From Opitutia bacterium (GTDB lineage Bacteria; Verrucomicrobiota; Verrucomicrobiia; Opitutales; Opitutaceae), in the NCBI GenBank assembly GCA_003157575.1, contig PMKA01000206.1, forward strand, positions 1-5,995: a DNA stretch of 5,995 nt, written 5' to 3'. The first letter of the stretch is position 1. Every line of letters starts with the position of its first letter. A model generated the notes under the pieces. That model was not told the DNA's origin, searched no databases, and saw only the letters and a list, made by a program, of their open reading frames with translations. Both the position numbers and the translations under genes were made by a program. This document shows, piece after piece, positions 1 to 5,995 of the stretch.

Positions 1-2549
<2,549 letters not shown>

Positions 2550-2616
2550 GCACGCAACCGATGAGCACAAGGAGGCGAAATGCAAACCCGGTCTGCTTCG
2601 TCGCAGTGCGCGCAAA

Positions 2617-3705
2617 TCAAACGTCTCTTCGGACGAGGCGGCTGAACAGGTCGAGGTAGTCGCGGACGTGCTTCTGCGGATCGAAGGTCGCAGCGGCGTA
2701 CGCGCGGGCACGGGCGGCGCGCGTTTCGCGCCCGGCCTGTGGCGCGCGGGCGAACCGGAGCATGGCCTGACGAAAACCGTCGCGGTCGCCACGGGAAATC
2801 ACGATGCCCGTGTCGCCCGGAAGGAAGCATTCGTCGATTCCCTGGACGTTGTAGACGACGGCCGGAAGGCCATGAGCCTGCGCCTCGATCACAAAGTTCG
2901 ACAGCGACTCGGTCGAGGACGCGTGCACGGCGATGTCCGCGGCGGCATAGAGCGGGGAGGGGTCCTGCTGCAACCCGAGAAATTTTACCCGGCGCCCGAG
3001 CCGGCGCACCGAGGCGGCATGCTCGCAGGCGGTGCGGGTTACCCCGTCGCCCGCCAGCCACAGCTGCCAGTCCAGGTCCGGCGGAAGACCCGCGGCAATG
3101 TCGATCAACTCATGTTGGTTCTTCCCCGGGCGGAACATCGCAACGCAAAGGAGGATCGTGGTCTTTGGTCCTGCTCCCCATCGGGCGCGGAGTTCTTCGT
3201 TTCGTGTCGCGGCGCCTGTCTCCCCAAAGACCAGGGAATTGTGGATCACGGTGATGTCTGCAGCCGGGAGGCGGAGCGTGTCGACAAGCGTCCGTCCGGC
3301 GGCGCGGCTGTTGGCAACGATGTGCCGCACGCGCCGCAGTGAACGGCGGAAAAGCCAGGGCAGGGGCCTGCCCGTGCGCATCGTGCCGACGACGGCGGCG
3401 TCCGGGCAGCGTCCCTGGATGAAGCCCGCGTAGCAATTGGCCATGCGGCCCATGCAGAGCACGATGTCCGGGGCCGCAGCGCCGGCGGCGCGGAGCAGGC
3501 CGGGCGCGAACCAGTCGAGATGGGAGTCGAACGCGAGCAGGGAACGGTGATTGACTCCCCCGAGCGCGCCCGCAAGTGCGCCCCCGGGGCGGAAGGTAAG
3601 CAGCGTGGCCGAGTGCCCGGCCCCGGCGAACGCGCGCGTCAGGTGGATCGACTGGCGCTCGGTGCCCCCGCTTCGCAGATAGTCCTGAACGACGAGGATT
3701 TTCAT
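2617..3705 (-). CDS. Glycosyltransferase family 4 (GT-B fold) protein
   Basis: This is a complete 362-residue protein of the retaining GT4 class, which transfers a sugar from a nucleotide-activated donor to a glycan, lipid or small-molecule acceptor, usually at the cytoplasmic face of the membrane. The N-terminus has the Rossmann-like start MKILVVQDYLRSGGTERQ with the glycine-rich SGGTE loop typical of the acceptor domain. VANSRAAGRTL near 130-140 matches the usual 'NS' segment before the domain linker. In the C-terminal donor domain, FRPGKNQ (191-197) carries the basic pair R192/K195 expected to contact the donor phosphates, and E266 and E274 form the EX7E motif. There is no signal peptide or clear membrane helix. 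The ATG is preceded by GGCGGA, a partial Shine-Dalgarno sequence. The donor and acceptor sugars cannot be read from sequence, and no other polysaccharide or envelope gene of a biosynthetic cluster is visible here. It lies 67 bp upstream of uvrA on the same strand and could be co-transcribed with it. Confidence 0.93.
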   Translation of the reverse strand: MKILVVQDYLRSGGTERQSIHLTRAFAGAGHSATLLTFRPGGALAGALGGVNHRSLLAFDSHLDWFAPGLLRAAGAAAPDIVLCMGRMANCYAGFIQGRCPDAAVVGTMRTGRPLPWLFRRSLRRVRHIVANSRAAGRTLVDTLRLPAADITVIHNSLVFGETGAATRNEELRARWGAGPKTTILLCVAMFRPGKNQHELIDIAAGLPPDLDWQLWLAGDGVTRTACEHAASVRRLGRRVKFLGLQQDPSPLYAAADIAVHASSTESLSNFVIEAQAHGLPAVVYNVQGIDECFLPGDTGIVISRGDRDGFRQAMLRFARAPQAGRETRAARARAYAAATFDPQKHVRDYLDLFSRLVRRDV

Positions 3706-3746
3706 TGATCCGCCGGGCCGCGTGGCGAGAGTGCTGTTTTGCGAAA

Positions 3747-4163
3747 ATGAGCCGTCATCCCTGGATGAACCTATTGATACGTTGGGCGATACTCGCCGCA
3801 GGCGTGGCTCTGAGCGCGCATATCGTGCCCGGCATCACCTACGACGATGGAGTAACACTCATGGTTGTCGTGGCTTTGCTCAGCCTCTTCAACGCGATTC
3901 TCAAGCCGCTGCTGGTGATCTTCACGCTTCCGTTCGTGGTGCTGTCCCTGGGCCTGGGCATCTGGGTGATCAACGCGTTGCTGTTTCTCTGGGTGTCGCA
4001 CTTGGTCCCCGCATTCAAGGTGGACGGATTCTGGGCGGCGCTGTGGGGGTCGTTGATTGTCAGTCTGACCAACATGGTTTTGACGAGCCTGCTCCGGACT
4101 CACCAGGCGCCGCAGGCGACGCCGCCGTCGAAACCGAAGCCGGACGATGTGATCGACATCTGA
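3747..4163 (+). CDS. Phage holin family 4-2 / YvlD-like small membrane protein (PF04020 type)
   Basis: This 138-residue integral membrane protein belongs to the family named phage-holin-4-2, which includes Bacillus YvlD. Despite its name the family is mostly chromosomal, of unknown molecular function, and in Bacillus is linked to envelope stress. Predicted membrane segments are about 9-28, 36-52, 56-84 (long enough for two segments around G69-G71) and 95-115. Family-like residues are VPGI in the first loop, NAILKPLL (49-56), TLPF (60-63), the LGLGIWVINALL stretch, and a final helix containing SLIVSLTN. The tail after 117 is hydrophilic and proline/lysine-rich, probably cytoplasmic. I chose ATG 3747; ATG 3765 (MNLLIRW) is equally plausible since neither has a good Shine-Dalgarno sequence, and an in-frame TTG at 3705 is less likely. 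No endolysin or other phage gene is nearby, so a lysis role is not supported. It diverges from the glycosyltransferase across 41 bp. Confidence 0.88.
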   Translation: MSRHPWMNLLIRWAILAAGVALSAHIVPGITYDDGVTLMVVVALLSLFNAILKPLLVIFTLPFVVLSLGLGIWVINALLFLWVSHLVPAFKVDGFWAALWGSLIVSLTNMVLTSLLRTHQAPQATPPSKPKPDDVIDI

Positions 4164-4165
4164 CG

Positions 4166-4195
4166 GGAGCCGGTCGGCGGCTTTTCTCCGGCTCC
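4166..4195 (+). terminator. Possible weak terminator hairpin after the holin-family gene
   Basis: Three bases after the stop codon, GGAGCCGG (4166-4173) pairs perfectly with CCGGCTCC (4188-4195) around a 14-base loop. The sequence after the stem (TGCTTGG) has only a few T residues, so it is not a classic intrinsic terminator. Position at the end of a gene in a convergent gap supports the reading, but the long loop and missing T-tract keep confidence low. Confidence 0.35.
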
Positions 4196-4245
4196 TGCTT
4201 GGAAGTTGTGGCGCTTTTGTGGGGGCTCTGAGGCAAGGAGGCAGT

Positions 4246-4263
4246 GCCGGCCGTTCTGCCGGC
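4246..4263. repeat. Inverted repeat (GCCGGC hairpin) at the 3' end of the hydrolase gene
   Basis: GCCGGC occurs at 4246-4251 and 4258-4263 separated by CGTTCT, giving a 6-bp all-GC stem with a six-base loop. It lies immediately beyond the hydrolase stop codon on the minus strand. It could help end that transcript or stabilise its 3' end. No T-run follows in either direction, and such hairpins arise readily in G+C-rich DNA. Confidence 0.3.
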
Positions 4264-4264
4264 C

Positions 4265-5125
4265 TCACAGATCGATCACCATTTCCTCTGCGCAGCCGAA
4301 ACAATCGACACCGCTGCCGGCATTGCGCAGCTGTTCGCGGCAGCATTCCACCTGCCGGTCCAGATCGTCATCTGTTCTCGTCGGATCGTGGTGGAACAGG
4401 CCCAGCCGCTTCACGCCGGCTTCGCAGGCCATCCGGACAGCGTCGGCGTAGCTGGAATGGCCCCAGCCCCGGGTCCGTTCGTATTCCGCGTCCGTGTACT
4501 GTGCGTCGTGAAAGAGCAGATCGGCGTCCCGGCAAAACTCGACGAAGTCGGCGAACCCGGGGCCGTTCTCGTGGTGAAACCCCAGTTCATTGTCCGGCAG
4601 GAAAACAAAGGTCTTGCCCTGTTCCTGCAGCTTGAAGCCGTAGCCGCCGTTGGGGTGATTCAAGCGTATCGATCGACAGAACCTTCCGCAGTTCATCGCC
4701 GCTATCTTTCCCTCGCAGGGGCGGCTGCACTCGCAACCGTAGTCGATACGGGCCTGCAATCTTTCGAACGGCACCGGAAAATAGGGCGGCTCCATCTGGC
4801 GGCCCAGATACGTTTGGAGCGATTTTTGGGCGGCGGGACCGCCGCAGAGCGTGATCTCGCATTGGGGCAGATAGGCCAGGTCAAAAAACGGGAAACCGCA
4901 CAGATGATCCCAGTGCGCGTGGGTGAACAGCATCAAGACAGGCGCAAACGCGCTTTCCGCAACGAGGGACTTGCCGAGTTTATACAGCCCGGAACCCGCA
5001 TCCAGGATGATTTCGCGCCCATCCTGGGTGCGGACCTCGACGCAGGTGGTGTTCCCGCCGTAGCGCAACGTCTGTCTTCCAGGTGTGGCCAGCGATCCGC
5101 GACAGCCCCAAATCTTGATTTTCAT
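4265..5125 (-). CDS. Metallo-beta-lactamase-fold metal-dependent hydrolase (COG1235/PhnP-like)
   Basis: This complete 286-residue protein is an MBL-fold hydrolase, probably cytoplasmic because no signal peptide is seen. The fold starts with MKIKIWGCRGS and RYGGNTTCVEV, followed by LDAGSGL (41-47). The core metal motif THAHWDH gives H69, H71, D73 and H74. Further likely ligands or active-site residues are H157 in LNHPNGGYGF, D178 in FLPDNEL, D207 in LFHDAQYT, H223 in GWGHSS, and H245/H246 in LFHHDP. This order matches the large COG1235-type family, some members of which cleave phosphodiesters or cyclic nucleotides; the substrate here is unknown. A segment before H157 (131-150) carries five cysteines, C131, C133, C137, C146 and C150, and the whole protein is unusually cysteine-rich. 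Start ATG 5125 fits the family N-terminus, although no Shine-Dalgarno sequence precedes it. It lies 78 bp downstream of the peptide-transporter gene in the same direction and may be co-transcribed or have its own promoter in that gap. Confidence 0.93.
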   Translation of the reverse strand: MKIKIWGCRGSLATPGRQTLRYGGNTTCVEVRTQDGREIILDAGSGLYKLGKSLVAESAFAPVLMLFTHAHWDHLCGFPFFDLAYLPQCEITLCGGPAAQKSLQTYLGRQMEPPYFPVPFERLQARIDYGCECSRPCEGKIAAMNCGRFCRSIRLNHPNGGYGFKLQEQGKTFVFLPDNELGFHHENGPGFADFVEFCRDADLLFHDAQYTDAEYERTRGWGHSSYADAVRMACEAGVKRLGLFHHDPTRTDDDLDRQVECCREQLRNAGSGVDCFGCAEEMVIDL

Positions 5126-5146
5126 CGTGAATCTAAATGTTCAGCT

Positions 5147-5178
5147 AAACCGGTCGTGAAGGAGTGGCAAACCGGTTT
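5147..5178. promoter_or_regulatory. Candidate operator: palindrome AAACCGGTTT plus a partial second copy
   Basis: The gap upstream of the hydrolase holds a perfect 10-bp palindrome, AAACCGGTTT, at 5169-5178, and the sequence AAACCGGT at 5147-5154. Their CG centres are 22 bp apart, close to two helical turns, so two dimers could bind one face of the DNA. The AA-N-CG-N-TT form resembles operators of LacI-family repressors; that comparison is from general knowledge, and no such regulator is encoded in the window. The copy nearer the gene starts 21 bp from the ATG, a position where a bound protein would block transcription. Confidence 0.35.
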
Positions 5179-5203
5179 CTCGCCAAAGGCGGGCGTCCAC
5201 GGA

Positions 5204-5995
5204 TCAGGCGGGTGTCGGCTCGTTCACGGTCTGGGTGTGGCCGCGGTAGAGGCTTGCCACCGGCAGGAAGAGCAGGGCCGTGACGAACATGACGGCGGCG
5301 AAAAAGAAGAAATAGGAGGCGCCCGTCAGCTTTGTCGTGCCATCGGGGTTCTGGATGAAGAAGTTGACTCCGGCCGTGAAGACGTTGCCGAGGGAAATCG
5401 CGCCGAGATAGGTGCACATCACGAGCGATTTCATCTCCTTGGGCGCCTGGGTGTAGGCGAATTCAAGGTGCGTGACGGACACCATGATCTCCGCCGCGGT
5501 GAGGACCACAAAAGCCAGAATCTGCCAGAGGATGTGCGGATGTCCGCCGGCATCGATGCGCAACTGGATGCCTCCCACGATCAAAAATGCCGCCGCCACG
5601 AGAAACAGCCCCATGCCGATTTTGCGGAGCGGCGTGAGGGGGAAGACGCGGTTGATCACCGGATAGAGCACATAGGAAAACAGGGGAAGCATCCCGAGAA
5701 TGAAGATCGGGTTGACGGTCTGGATCTGTCCGGGGAGCCATTCGGTGCCAAACAGATGACGATCCATCCTGTCAGCCTGCACGACCCAGGAGGAGAAATT
5801 CTGCTGCCACAACGCCCAGAACATCGCCGTGAACGGAACCAGAATCAGCAGATTGCCCAGCGCTTTAAGATTCTCGCGCTGGAAGAGCTCGCGCGCGTAG
5901 CGGAGCACCCCGGCCGCCGGGATGTGGACGAATTTCCTGCGACCGGTCCAGAACACGATGGTGGCGATGACCATGAAAATGCCCGGCGTGCCGAA
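5204..5995 (-). CDS. POT/PTR2-family proton-dependent oligopeptide transporter (N-terminal part missing, cut by right window edge)
   Basis: This is the C-terminal 263 residues of a major-facilitator-type transporter of the POT (proton-coupled oligopeptide) family, in the cytoplasmic membrane. The frame is open to the right edge (FGTPGIFMVIAT...), so the ATG at 5974 is internal, not the start. Seven hydrophobic segments are present, consistent with the later helices of a 12-14 helix protein: the edge segment, NLLILVPFTAMFWALWQQ, IQTVNPIFILGMLPLF, IGMGLFLVAAAFLIVGG, ILWQILAFVVLTAAEIMV, CTYLGAISLGNVFTAG and the final phenylalanine-rich helix ending near VASLY. FWALWQQNFSSWVVQAD matches the POT helix-7 motif FWxxxxQxxSxWxxQA, and EFAYTQAPKEMKS matches the helix-10 PTR2 motif EFxYxQAPxxMKS. 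The proton-coupling ExxER motif of helix 1 would be outside the window. Substrate is probably di- or tripeptides, though family members can carry other compounds. The gene ends with a short hydrophilic tail, TVNEPTPA. Confidence 0.92.
   Translation of the reverse strand, partial: FGTPGIFMVIATIVFWTGRRKFVHIPAAGVLRYARELFQRENLKALGNLLILVPFTAMFWALWQQNFSSWVVQADRMDRHLFGTEWLPGQIQTVNPIFILGMLPLFSYVLYPVINRVFPLTPLRKIGMGLFLVAAAFLIVGGIQLRIDAGGHPHILWQILAFVVLTAAEIMVSVTHLEFAYTQAPKEMKSLVMCTYLGAISLGNVFTAGVNFFIQNPDGTTKLTGASYFFFFAAVMFVTALLFLPVASLYRGHTQTVNEPTPA

Noticed and set aside
2550..2616. A LexA/SOS box upstream of uvrA
   Set aside because: No GAAC-N4-GTTC or CTGT-N8-ACAG type palindrome is visible in the gap.
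3747..4163. A prophage lysis cassette, suggested by the holin family name
   Set aside because: No endolysin, spanin or phage structural gene is adjacent, and this family is mostly chromosomal and not tied to lysis.
3722..4346. Plus-strand (3722-4231) and minus-strand (3771-4346) frames over the holin-family gene
   Set aside because: Both are shadows of the PF04020-type gene; one is arginine-rich and the other glutamine/arginine/histidine-rich, with no motifs.

Overview
This window is an ordinary piece of a G+C-rich bacterial chromosome with five protein genes, four on the minus strand and one on the plus strand. No RNA gene, mobile element, integrase, CRISPR array or phage structural module is visible. 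The style of the UvrA protein (signature helix LSGGEIERVNL followed by LDEPSVGLHPRD) and the mixture of genes suggest a Verrucomicrobiota-like bacterium, possibly of the Opitutales. That placement rests on remembered family resemblance, not on a search, and is tentative.

Layout from left to right: (1) 1-2549, minus strand: a large uvrA-type excinuclease gene that runs off the left edge inside the second ABC signature. It has no usable ATG start, so a search limited to ATG starts would miss it and would instead show long spurious antisense frames. (2) 2617-3705, minus: a GT4-type glycosyltransferase, complete. (3) 3747-4163, plus: a small four-helix membrane protein of the phage-holin-4-2/YvlD family (PF04020), divergent from the glycosyltransferase. 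(4) 4265-5125, minus: a metallo-beta-lactamase-fold hydrolase with a complete HxHxDH site and a cysteine-rich insertion, convergent with gene 3. (5) 5204-5995, minus: the C-terminal part of a POT/PTR2-type proton-coupled peptide transporter that runs off the right edge.

The transporter and the hydrolase are co-oriented with a 78-bp gap that holds a perfect palindrome and a partial second copy 22 bp away, so the hydrolase may have its own regulated promoter. The glycosyltransferase and uvrA are also co-oriented, 67 bp apart, but share no obvious pathway. The genes do not add up to a recognisable multi-gene system. The points most worth a second look are the missing half of the N-terminal zinc site of UvrA, the five-cysteine insertion in the hydrolase, and the palindrome pair upstream of that hydrolase.
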